Source: an uncultured Corynebacterium sp.
GTDB taxonomy: Bacteria; Actinomycetota; Actinomycetes; Mycobacteriales; Mycobacteriaceae
DNA length: 15,976 nt
Direction: 5' to 3'
Assembly: GCF_902489365.1 (NCBI RefSeq)
Contig: NZ_CABTZR010000053.1
Span: forward strand, 1 to 15,976
Shown here: piece after piece, positions 6,615-12,353 of the stretch
Layout of the letters: each line of letters starts with the position of its first letter
Position numbering within the stretch: the stretch's first letter is position 1
Notes under the pieces: model-generated
Database searches by the model: none
Seen by the model: the letters and a program-made list of their open reading frames with translations, nothing else
Told to the model about the DNA's origin: nothing
Translations under genes and position numbers: made by a program

Positions 6615-8018
6615 GTGAGCCATCACACTTCTTCGCAGCTTGTCCCACTCTCATCCGAATCGATGACCCGTGGCGCCATCGATGCCCTCGGCGGGCCGAC
6701 GGGGCGATTCGCCCGCTCGGCCCACTCTGGTTGGTGGACGCCGCTGCGCGTCATCATCACGCTGGCGTGGACGTTCCTGGCGTTTGGGTTCTTGAGTAAG
6801 GCAACCTGCGCGGGCAGCCGCCGAGGCGAGGACGGCCTCATCAGCCTGAACTGGGATGGCAACCGCCAGTACACGTCCTTTTGTTATAACGACATCGTGC
6901 CGCTCTATGGCGGGCGTGGCTTGGACCAACCTGGCTTTCCCTATGCCTACTCCTGGGTGGAGGGAGACCTCACGCGCTACATGGAATACCCCGTTCTGGC
7001 GGGTCTGTTCCAGGGCGTCGTCGGCTGGCTGGCGCGCACCACGTATCCGGCCGTCGAGTGGATTGGTATGGCCGAGGTCAGCTGGTACTTCGGGCTGACC
7101 ACGCTCATCTTGTCCCTCGTGTGGGTCGGCACCGTGGTCATGGTGTTCCAGCTCACGGGCAACCGGGCATGGGATACTGTTCTCATGGCGGCCAGCCCGC
7201 TCGTGGTCATTCACGCCTTCACCAACTGGGACATCCCGTCGGTAGCGTTCATGGTGGGCGCCCTTCTCGCCGTGAAGAAGCGCAAGAACTGGCTCGCCGG
7301 CATTCTTATCGGGCTCGGGACGGCATTCAAGCTGTGGCCCCTGTTTATCTTGGGCGCGTTTCTGGTGTTGGCCATTCGCCACAAGCGGTGGGCTCCTTTC
7401 CTCAAGATGCTGGTCGCCACCATTGCCTCGTGGCTCGTGGTGAACCTTCCCGTGGCGCTCGCCTACCCCGAGGCCTGGCGCGAATTCTTCCGGCTCAATC
7501 AAGAACGCGGTGCGGAGTGGACCACGATCTATGCGCTTTTGAGCCGCGTGGCAGGTGTGAGCTTTGAGCCCGAATTCCTCAACACTTTCTCGCTCGTGGC
7601 GTTCCTGGTGAGCTGCGGAGCGATTGCCATCCTGGGGCTTAGGGCGCCGCGTGCGTCGCGAGTGGCCGAAATGATCTATCTCATCATTATGGCCTTCCTG
7701 ATCTTCAACAAGGTGTGGTCCCCGCAGTACTCGCTGTGGCTGGTCGTTCCGGCACTCCTTGCGCTTCCGCGGTGGAGGCTCATCTTTAGCTGGGCGCTTG
7801 CCGACGCCCTCCTCTGGCCCATCCTTACCTGGCACATGCTCGGCTCGGAAAACAAGGGTCTGCCGCACGAGATGCTCGATATCGCGGTGCTGACGCGCGA
7901 TAGCTTCATCATTGCCATCGGTGTGCTCATCATCCGCCAGATGTGGGGCAAGTCTGAGGATAAGGTCCGCGCCGCTCATGGCGGCAGGGACCCGTTGGCG
8001 GGGGATTTTGCGCGATGA
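6615..8018 (+). CDS. Polytopic GT-C membrane glycosyltransferase, GT87-like
   Basis: This 467-residue integral membrane protein has about nine to ten hydrophobic segments (first near 44-62, last near 430-441). It resembles the GT87 / DUF2029 polyprenol-phosphate-sugar transferases: an EYPVL segment at 124-128 after the first large extracytoplasmic loop, NWD at 204-206, KLWPL at 239-243, and KVWSPQYSLW at 366-375. Such enzymes move a sugar from a lipid carrier to an envelope glycan or glycolipid on the outer side of the membrane; the donor and acceptor here are unknown. The gene at this place in mycobacteria is Rv0051. GTG 6615 follows AGGAG (6598-6602) at a long 12-nt spacing; ATG 6663 is a weaker alternative without a Shine-Dalgarno sequence. 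The gene is probably cotranscribed with the PBP gene upstream. Confidence 0.8.
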   Translation: MSHHTSSQLVPLSSESMTRGAIDALGGPTGRFARSAHSGWWTPLRVIITLAWTFLAFGFLSKATCAGSRRGEDGLISLNWDGNRQYTSFCYNDIVPLYGGRGLDQPGFPYAYSWVEGDLTRYMEYPVLAGLFQGVVGWLARTTYPAVEWIGMAEVSWYFGLTTLILSLVWVGTVVMVFQLTGNRAWDTVLMAASPLVVIHAFTNWDIPSVAFMVGALLAVKKRKNWLAGILIGLGTAFKLWPLFILGAFLVLAIRHKRWAPFLKMLVATIASWLVVNLPVALAYPEAWREFFRLNQERGAEWTTIYALLSRVAGVSFEPEFLNTFSLVAFLVSCGAIAILGLRAPRASRVAEMIYLIIMAFLIFNKVWSPQYSLWLVVPALLALPRWRLIFSWALADALLWPILTWHMLGSENKGLPHEMLDIAVLTRDSFIIAIGVLIIRQMWGKSEDKVRAAHGGRDPLAGDFAR

Positions 8019-8197
8019 CTATCACGATTGTGGGCATTGTCTCCATCACGCTGGGCTTCCTTTGCGTGTTGAGCGCCTATTACCTGTTTCAGCGCTCTCA
8101 AGACCGCACCTGGCCCATTGTGCTGGGGCTGCTGGCTCTCTTGTTCCTCACTGTGATTCCTGCTGGTTCGGCGATCTTCGTCGCGGCGACCCACTAG
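8015..8197 (+). CDS. Small two-helix membrane protein (60 aa)
   Basis: The ATG at 8015 overlaps the TGA of the glycosyltransferase gene (ATGA), a classical sign of translational coupling, which supports this as a real gene despite its size. The 60 residues form two hydrophobic helices (about 4-25 and 33-56) joined by a short polar loop QRSQDRTW. I recognise no family. The coupling suggests a small partner or stabiliser of the glycosyltransferase, or a conserved small protein of this locus (Rv0052 is at the comparable position in mycobacteria but is not obviously the same protein). Confidence 0.68.
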   Translation: MTITIVGIVSITLGFLCVLSAYYLFQRSQDRTWPIVLGLLALLFLTVIPAGSAIFVAATH

Positions 8198-8252
8198 CGG
8201 TAGCCGAGGAGATGGGGGATTTCCTTTTCCGCCGGTCAGTGCGGTACTGTGT

Positions 8253-8306
8253 GAGGGTTGCTTGACGCAACAGACCCTCCTGCCATATCCGCAAAGGTGA
8301 TATGGC
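8253..8306 (+). promoter_or_regulatory. rpsF leader with two tandem hairpins; possible ribosomal-protein leader
   Basis: Hairpin 1 pairs GAGGGT (8253-8258) with ACCCTC (8274-8279), with inner TGC/GCA pairs and an asymmetric bulge. Hairpin 2 is a perfect 8-bp stem, GCCATATC (8282-8289) with GATATGGC (8299-8306), and a 9-nt loop starting CG; the trinucleotide CCG occurs at both stem ends. Ribosomal S6:S18 leaders in other bacteria use a hairpin presenting CCG, so this may be an autoregulatory leader. A TACTGT at 8245-8250 is a possible -10 box just upstream. Similarity to the known motif was judged by eye only. Confidence 0.35.
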
Positions 8307-8327
8307 CGATACCAATTACTAGACCAT

Positions 8328-8337
8328 AGGAGGTGAT
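8328..8337 (+). promoter_or_regulatory. Full-length Shine-Dalgarno sequence of rpsF
   Basis: AGGAGGTGAT is complementary to the end of 16S rRNA over ten bases. It decides the start of rpsF: the in-frame GTG 8333 and ATG 8336 lie inside or against it, while GTG 8345 is 7 nt past its end. Confidence 0.8.
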
Positions 8338-8344
8338 GAGGTCC

Positions 8345-8635
8345 GTGCGTCACTACGAAGTCATGATCATTCTGGATCCTAACCAGGATGAGCGCACCGT
8401 AACCCCGTCCCTAGACAAGTTCCTCGAAGCAATCCGCAAGGATGGCGGCAAAGTCGAAAAGGTTGACGTGTGGGGCAAGCGCCGTCTTGCATACCCGATC
8501 AACAAGAAGGAAGAGGGCATCTACGCAGTCGTGGATCTGGAGTGCGAATCCCACTCCGTTCTCGAACTCGATCGCCGTCTGAACCTGAACGACTCCATTC
8601 TGCGTACCAAGGTTCTGCGCACCGACAGCAAATAG
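8345..8635 (+). CDS. rpsF: 30S ribosomal protein S6
   Basis: The 96-residue product is ribosomal protein S6, which sits on the 30S platform and binds together with S18. It shows the family start (M/V)RHYEVMIILDP, the central segment VDVWGKRRLAYPINKKEEGIYAVVDLEC and the end LNDSILRTKVLR. The length is normal for the family (about 95-100). GTG 8345 is chosen because other actinobacterial S6 proteins begin MRHYE and because the Shine-Dalgarno sequence excludes the two earlier in-frame starts, which would add three or four residues. It leads a group with ssb (51 nt downstream) and rplI. The usual partner rpsR is not present in this cluster. Confidence 0.95.
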   Translation: MRHYEVMIILDPNQDERTVTPSLDKFLEAIRKDGGKVEKVDVWGKRRLAYPINKKEEGIYAVVDLECESHSVLELDRRLNLNDSILRTKVLRTDSK

Positions 8636-8686
8636 CGGATACTGGGTTTCGAGCAATCCACGTAACCGATATTAAGGAGTAAAGAC

Positions 8687-9280
8687 ATGGCTCAGGGAGA
8701 TACCAACATTACGGTCGTTGGCAACATTGTCGCCGACCCGGAACTGCGCTTCACCCCGGCGGGTGCCGCAGTGGCAAATTTCCGTGTTGCCTCCACCCCG
8801 CGTCGCTATAATCAGCAGACTTCCCAGTGGGAGGACGGCGAGGCCATGTTCCTCACCTGCAACGTGTGGCGCCAAGCCGCAGAAAACGTTGCGGAGACCC
8901 TGACCAAGGGCATGCGCGTTATCGTTACTGGCCGTTTGCGCCAGCGGTCTTACCAGACCCGTGAGGGCGAGAACCGCACTGTTTTTGAGATTGAGGTCGA
9001 TGAGGTCGGCCCGTCCCTGCGTTATGCATCCGCACAGGTTAACCGTAAGTCCGGCAACGGCGGCGGCAACTATGGCGGTGGCCAGCAGCAGGGGGGTGCT
9101 AACTACGGCGGCGGCAACCAAGGTGGTTTCTCCGGAAACCAGGGCGGGTTCTCTGGAAACCAGTCCCAGTCCTCTGCCCCGCAGCAGTCTCAGCAGCAGT
9201 CGACTCCGAGTAACGATCCGTGGAATTCTGCACCCCAAGCGGGAAGCTTTGGCGGTGCGGACGCAGAACCCCCGTTCTAA
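8687..9280 (+). CDS. ssb: Single-stranded DNA-binding protein
   Basis: This 197-residue protein coats single-stranded DNA in replication, repair and recombination, acting as a tetramer. The OB-fold domain spans about 1-112 (NITVVGNIVADPELRFTPAGAAVANF, then TCNVWRQAAENVAETLTKGMRVIVTGRL). A low-complexity glycine/glutamine/serine linker follows (about 120-180) that includes two adjacent GGFSGNQ units encoded by a 21-bp repeat. The conserved acidic tip ends DAEPPF, the docking peptide for partner proteins. The ATG has a good Shine-Dalgarno sequence, AAGGAG (8674-8679), at 7 nt. Its place between rpsF and rplI is the usual one, but in many bacteria rpsR lies directly after it and is absent here. 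Confidence 0.95.
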   Translation: MAQGDTNITVVGNIVADPELRFTPAGAAVANFRVASTPRRYNQQTSQWEDGEAMFLTCNVWRQAAENVAETLTKGMRVIVTGRLRQRSYQTREGENRTVFEIEVDEVGPSLRYASAQVNRKSGNGGGNYGGGQQQGGANYGGGNQGGFSGNQGGFSGNQSQSSAPQQSQQQSTPSNDPWNSAPQAGSFGGADAEPPF

Positions 9281-9326
9281 GACTGTCACGCAAGTATTCA
9301 TTTAACTCAATTGAAAGGCAGGGATC

Positions 9327-9779
9327 ATGAAGCTGATCCTCACCGCTGCCGTTGAGAACCTCGGCGCCCCTGGCGAAATTGTAGAGGTTAAGGACGGCTA
9401 CGGACGTAACTACCTGCTTCCGCGCGGCCTGGCAATCGTTGCTACCCGCGGTGCTGAGAAGCAGATCGAGGGCATCAAGCGCGCCCAGGAAGCTCGCGCA
9501 ATCCGCGACCTGGACCACGCACGCGAGATCCGTACCCAGCTGGAGGAGCTCAAGGACGTTAACGTCCCCGTGAAGACCTCCGAGTCCGGCAAGCTCTTCG
9601 GCTCCGTGTCCGCTGAGGACATCGTGAACGCCGTTGCCGCCGCTGGCGGGCCGAAGCTGGACAAGCGCATCGTTGTGCTGCCCAAGGGCCTGGTCAAGAA
9701 GACCGGCAACTACCAAGTCGAGCTGAAGCTGCACGCTGACGTTATCGGCAAGGTGAACTTCTCGGTCGTCGCTGCCTAA
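9327..9779 (+). CDS. rplI: 50S ribosomal protein L9
   Basis: The 150-residue product is ribosomal protein L9, which binds 23S rRNA at the base of the L1 stalk. The N-terminal RNA-binding domain (about 1-50) has the family signature LGAPGEIVEVKDGYGRNYLLPRGLA. A long charged helix (about 50-80) leads to the C-terminal domain with KLFGSVSAEDI and the final ADVIGKVNFSVV. The length is typical. ATG 9327 is preceded by GAAAGG (9313-9318) at 8 nt. The gene lies 46 nt after ssb and closes the rpsF-ssb-rplI transcript; two stem structures follow. Confidence 0.95.
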   Translation: MKLILTAAVENLGAPGEIVEVKDGYGRNYLLPRGLAIVATRGAEKQIEGIKRAQEARAIRDLDHAREIRTQLEELKDVNVPVKTSESGKLFGSVSAEDIVNAVAAAGGPKLDKRIVVLPKGLVKKTGNYQVELKLHADVIGKVNFSVVAA

Positions 9780-9796
9780 GAATTAAGGCGCACGAC

Positions 9797-9853
9797 GGTC
9801 ACCCTCCGTCCGCCCGCGTGTGAGGCGCGGCGCCGGTACGCAGGGCGTGACCT
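9797..9853 (+). other. Branched stem structure after rplI
   Basis: GGTCACCCT (9797-9805) can pair with the AGGGCGTGACC stretch around 9842-9853, with a two-base bulge. The enclosed GC-rich segment contains a second stem, CCGCG with CGCGG (about 9814-9830). It starts 18 nt after the rplI stop and has no T-run, so it may protect the 3' end or act as part of a double terminator with the following hairpin. Confidence 0.35.
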
Positions 9854-9867
9854 TAAGACAACAGCAA

Positions 9868-9932
9868 GGCTTGAGGCCGTGCTCCTCCCACTATGTGAGG
9901 TGGTGAGAGGAAGCACGGCCTCAGGCCGTTTT
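9868..9932 (+). terminator. Rho-independent terminator after rplI
   Basis: GGCTTGAGGCCGTGCT (9868-9883) pairs with AGCACGGCCTCAGGCC (9912-9927) through one wobble pair. A further CCTC/GAGG extension across a bulged A lengthens the stem. A short loop region separates the arms, and TTTT (9929-9932) follows. This is the strongest terminator in the window and separates the ribosomal-protein transcript from the dnaB leader. Confidence 0.82.
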
Positions 9933-9971
9933 GTGGGCTTGTGGAGATAGAGATTTGGGGTCAGACTCAAA

Positions 9972-10253
9972 CTGTGGATAACTCGCATTATCTGTGGATA
10001 ACTCGGTGGTGAGTTAACGGTGAATTTACTCATGCCGCCGTGCGTTAATCCGCTGGTAGCGGCGATTTCGGGGTAATCGCCCTACTTTTCCACGGGATTT
10101 GTGCCTATTTTCACACCGCAGAAAATAGGCTTTGACCTGCAAGAATAATCTTCGCTGGTCACAGCGCTGCAAAGTTATCCACAGCCCTGACCTCTGGCTT
10201 TGCACACCATGTCTTTGCTGAACTGGGAATTCCACAGGTCTCTGTGGATAACT
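9972..10253. promoter_or_regulatory. Cluster of four identical DnaA-box 12-mers upstream of dnaB
   Basis: The 12-mer CTGTGGATAACT, which contains the perfect DnaA box TTATCCACA in reverse, occurs at 9972-9983, 9992-10003 and 10242-10253. Its complement AGTTATCCACAG is at 10173-10184. The first two copies are exactly 20 bp apart. Weaker box-like sites are TTTTCCACG (10086-10094) and AATTCCACA (10228-10236). No dnaA, dnaN or AT-rich unwinding element is visible, so this looks like a regulatory or DnaA-titrating locus rather than the chromosomal origin. Confidence 0.75.
10103..10130. repeat. Perfect 10-bp inverted repeat inside the DnaA-box cluster
   Basis: GCCTATTTTC (10103-10112) and GAAAATAGGC (10121-10130) are perfect reverse complements around an 8-nt loop. 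The repeat lies midway between the two left and two right DnaA boxes, in one of the more AT-rich stretches of the window. It has no T-run on the plus strand after the stem, so it is more likely an operator or DNA structure than a terminator. Confidence 0.55.
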
Positions 10254-10293
10254 ATGGGAGTTATGCCCAAGGGGTAGTGTCTTGACCCTCGGC

Positions 10294-10299
10294 TACACT
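10294..10299 (+). promoter_or_regulatory. Candidate -10 box of dnaB
   Basis: GGCTACACTGTTG contains TACACT, the same hexamer seen before marR and the DUF5318 gene. It would give a leader of about 118 nt. A TTGACC at 10282-10287 is too close to act with it but could pair with TACTAC (10306-10311) at 18 nt as an alternative promoter. Confidence 0.4.
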
Positions 10300-10341
10300 G
10301 TTGTGTACTACGCGCGGTTGCCGCTTGGCACTGCATCGAAG

Positions 10342-10420
10342 CCTGGCCGTCCGGCGCGGAGAAGAGTGAGAACTTCAGGGACACGGCCAGGGTGGGATTA
10401 ATGAACGGTGGGATTAATGA
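10342..10420 (+). promoter_or_regulatory. dnaB leader: 9-bp stem followed by duplicated ribosome-binding region
   Basis: CCTGGCCGT (10342-10350) pairs perfectly with ACGGCCAGG (10383-10391). Immediately after, the 14-mer GGTGGGATTAATGA occurs twice, at 10391-10404 and 10407-10420, a 16-bp direct repeat that ends 3 nt before the dnaB ATG. The second copy supplies the probable Shine-Dalgarno (GGTGGG). The first copy creates a spare start that encodes only MNGGINEQ and stops within the dnaB start region (10401-10427). Confidence 0.45.
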
Positions 10421-10423
10421 GCA

Positions 10424-11848
10424 ATGACCAATGCCAGTTTTGATGATGACCAGGTTCCTCCACTCCCGGAGCCGGTAGAGGAGGAATCACGCCGCTCCTA
10501 CCGGCAGGAGGAGCCTAAGCGTTACGGTGAATTCCGCCAGCCGCCCGCGGATCGTGAAGCTGAACAGGGCGTTCTCGGCGCCATGCTCCTGAGCCCGAAC
10601 ACGGTCATGGAGGTTATTGAGGAGCTTGAGCCGGAGGATTTTTACTATCCTGCGCACACACTCATCTACCAGGCCATGATCGACCTTTATGCGGCGGGCA
10701 CCGATATTGACGCGGTGATTGTCGCGGCCCGCCTCGATCGATATAACAACCTCGAGCGCGTGGGCGGCGCGCCCTACCTGCATACCCTCTTGGCCACGGT
10801 GCCCACTGCGGCTAACGCCCGCTACTACGCAGAGATCGTGGCGGAGAAGGCGGTGCTGCGCAAGCTGGTGGACGCTGGAACGAGAGTCGTCCAACTCGGC
10901 TTCCAAGGCTCCGAAGACATGGAGATTGAGTCCGTGCTGGACCGTGCCCAGCAGGAAGTATTCGCCGTCGCGCAGAAGAAGACGACCGAGGATTACCGTG
11001 CGCTGAGTGATCTCATCGACCCCACGATCGATGAGCTCGCTGCCCTGCAGCAAAACGGCGTGGAGTCCGGCGTGCCCACCGGTTTCATCGACCTCGACAA
11101 CCTGACCAATGGCCTGCGTGCCGGCCAGATGATCATCGTCGCCGCCCGCCCTGGCGTGGGCAAGTCCACGCTGGCCATGGACTTCATGCGCTCGGCCTCC
11201 CTGCAGCACAACAAGACCTCTGTGGTTTTCTCCCTGGAGATGTCTGCCTCCGAGATCGTCATGCGCCTATTGTCAGCGGAGGCGGAAGTGAAGCTGTCGG
11301 ATATGCGCGGTGGCCGCGTGTCCACGGAAGATTGGGCCAAGATCGATGACACCCTCAATCGCATTCAGGATGCGCCCCTATTCATCGATGATTCCCCAAA
11401 CCTCACCATGATGGAAATCCGCTCGAAGGCCCGCCGCCTCAAGCAGCAGCACGGGCTCGACCTCATTGTGTTGGACTATATGCAACTGATGTCTTCGGGC
11501 AAGAAGGTGGAGTCCCGCCAGCAAGAGGTCTCGGAGTTCTCGCGCCAGCTCAAGCTGTTGGCCAAGGAACTGGAAGTTCCGCTCATCGCTATTTCCCAGC
11601 TGAACCGTGGCCCAGAGTCCCGTACCGATAAGAAGCCCCAGCTGGCGGATCTACGTGAGTCCGGTTCGCTTGAGCAGGACGCCGATATGGTTATGCTGCT
11701 CTACCGCCCAGACTCGCAAGACCGCGATGATCCCCGCGCCGGTGAGGCGGATATCATCCTGGCCAAGCACCGTGGCGGCCCGATCGACACGGTGAAGGTA
11801 GCGCACCAGCTGCACTACTCCAAGTTCGTCAACATGGCGCACGGCTAA
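10424..11848 (+). CDS. dnaB: Replicative DNA helicase DnaB
   Basis: This 474-residue protein is the hexameric 5'-3' helicase of the replication fork. A charged, proline-rich tail (1-38) precedes the N-terminal domain (about 40-145; REAEQGVLGAMLL). The RecA-like motor (about 215-470) has Walker A ARPGVGKST with Lys247, FSLEMSASEIVMRLL, Walker B LIVLDYMQL with Asp351, and the SQLNRGPESR arginine region. Residues run on through the Walker A and Walker B motifs, so no intein is inserted, unlike some mycobacterial dnaB genes. ATG 10424 is preferred; another ATG 7 nt upstream is out of frame and stops after eight codons. The upstream region has four DnaA boxes, a hairpin and a duplicated ribosome-binding region. 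The stop lies 1 nt from the stop of the convergent VanZ-like gene. Confidence 0.96.
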   Translation: MTNASFDDDQVPPLPEPVEEESRRSYRQEEPKRYGEFRQPPADREAEQGVLGAMLLSPNTVMEVIEELEPEDFYYPAHTLIYQAMIDLYAAGTDIDAVIVAARLDRYNNLERVGGAPYLHTLLATVPTAANARYYAEIVAEKAVLRKLVDAGTRVVQLGFQGSEDMEIESVLDRAQQEVFAVAQKKTTEDYRALSDLIDPTIDELAALQQNGVESGVPTGFIDLDNLTNGLRAGQMIIVAARPGVGKSTLAMDFMRSASLQHNKTSVVFSLEMSASEIVMRLLSAEAEVKLSDMRGGRVSTEDWAKIDDTLNRIQDAPLFIDDSPNLTMMEIRSKARRLKQQHGLDLIVLDYMQLMSSGKKVESRQQEVSEFSRQLKLLAKELEVPLIAISQLNRGPESRTDKKPQLADLRESGSLEQDADMVMLLYRPDSQDRDDPRAGEADIILAKHRGGPIDTVKVAHQLHYSKFVNMAHG

Positions 11849-11849
11849 A

Positions 11850-12353
11850 TTACAGGTCCACCACGGCGTTGGGGTCACCCAACCGTGGGCCGAGGATGAC
11901 CAAGACCAGGAAGACCGCAGCCGCGGCGAGCGCCAGCCATCGCCACACCGGGAAGAAGCGCTCGCCACACAGCCGGGCGAATGCCGCGCCGATGAGCGCG
12001 CCGAGGGTATTGAAGATGAGGTCATCAATATCAGTGCGTCCGAGCGCGAAGGCATACTGGACTGTTTCCAGTGTCAAACTCAGCGCGAATCCCCACGCGG
12101 CCGTTGCCTTGATTGATCGGCACAGGCTGAAGACGAGCATGCCGAAAGGAATGAAAAAGGCGGTATTGCCCGCATACTCAAAAAGCGGGCCAAACCAGGT
12201 GCCTCCGGAGAACTCATCAAGTGGCACCAAACGCAGGTCACGGACCCGCTGGTTCTCCGGCTTCCAGAGGTAGCCAATCTGATAGAAGGGCTTAAGCGTG
12301 GTGAGCGCGGCCATGACCGCGACCCACGCGCCAAGGGCGACCCTATTGAGCAA
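11850..12353 (-). CDS. VanZ-like membrane protein
   Basis: The 167-residue product has the VanZ-family layout of four to five membrane helices: about 5-20, 58-78, 84-102, 112-127 and 138-155. The family motifs are visible as NTAFFIPFGMLVF (63-75), LETVQ (95-99, with Glu96) and GRTDIDDLIFNTLGALIG (105-122). VanZ itself gives low-level teicoplanin resistance, but most chromosomal relatives have no proven role and resistance should not be assumed. The start is TTG 12353, which overlaps the stop of the MFS gene by 11 nt and retains the first helix; the first internal ATG (12314) would cut into it. AGGA lies just before the TTG at short spacing. It is probably the last gene of the copper-ATPase/MFS transcript. 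Confidence 0.75.
   Translation of the reverse strand: MLNRVALGAWVAVMAALTTLKPFYQIGYLWKPENQRVRDLRLVPLDEFSGGTWFGPLFEYAGNTAFFIPFGMLVFSLCRSIKATAAWGFALSLTLETVQYAFALGRTDIDDLIFNTLGALIGAAFARLCGERFFPVWRWLALAAAAVFLVLVILGPRLGDPNAVVDL

Noticed and set aside
6651..7979. A 442-codon minus-strand open frame opposite the glycosyltransferase gene
   Set aside because: The product is rich in His, Arg, Glu and Pro with no family features, typical of antisense frames in GC-rich DNA.
9780..10423. The DnaA-box region as the chromosomal origin (oriC)
   Set aside because: dnaA, dnaN, gyrB and rpmH are not next to it and there is no clear AT-rich unwinding element; rplI-dnaB normally lies some distance from oriC.
10401..10427. 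The eight-codon frame MNGGINEQ before dnaB as a gene
   Set aside because: It is explained by the 14-nt duplication of the ribosome-binding region; it is noted only as a possible translational control element.
11100..11600. A possible intein in dnaB, as in some mycobacteria
   Set aside because: The helicase domain reads continuously through Walker A, Walker B and the SQLNR region, and the protein length is normal.
11850..12353. Glycopeptide resistance gene
   Set aside because: VanZ-like domains are widespread in chromosomes without vanHAX genes; none of those genes is present here.
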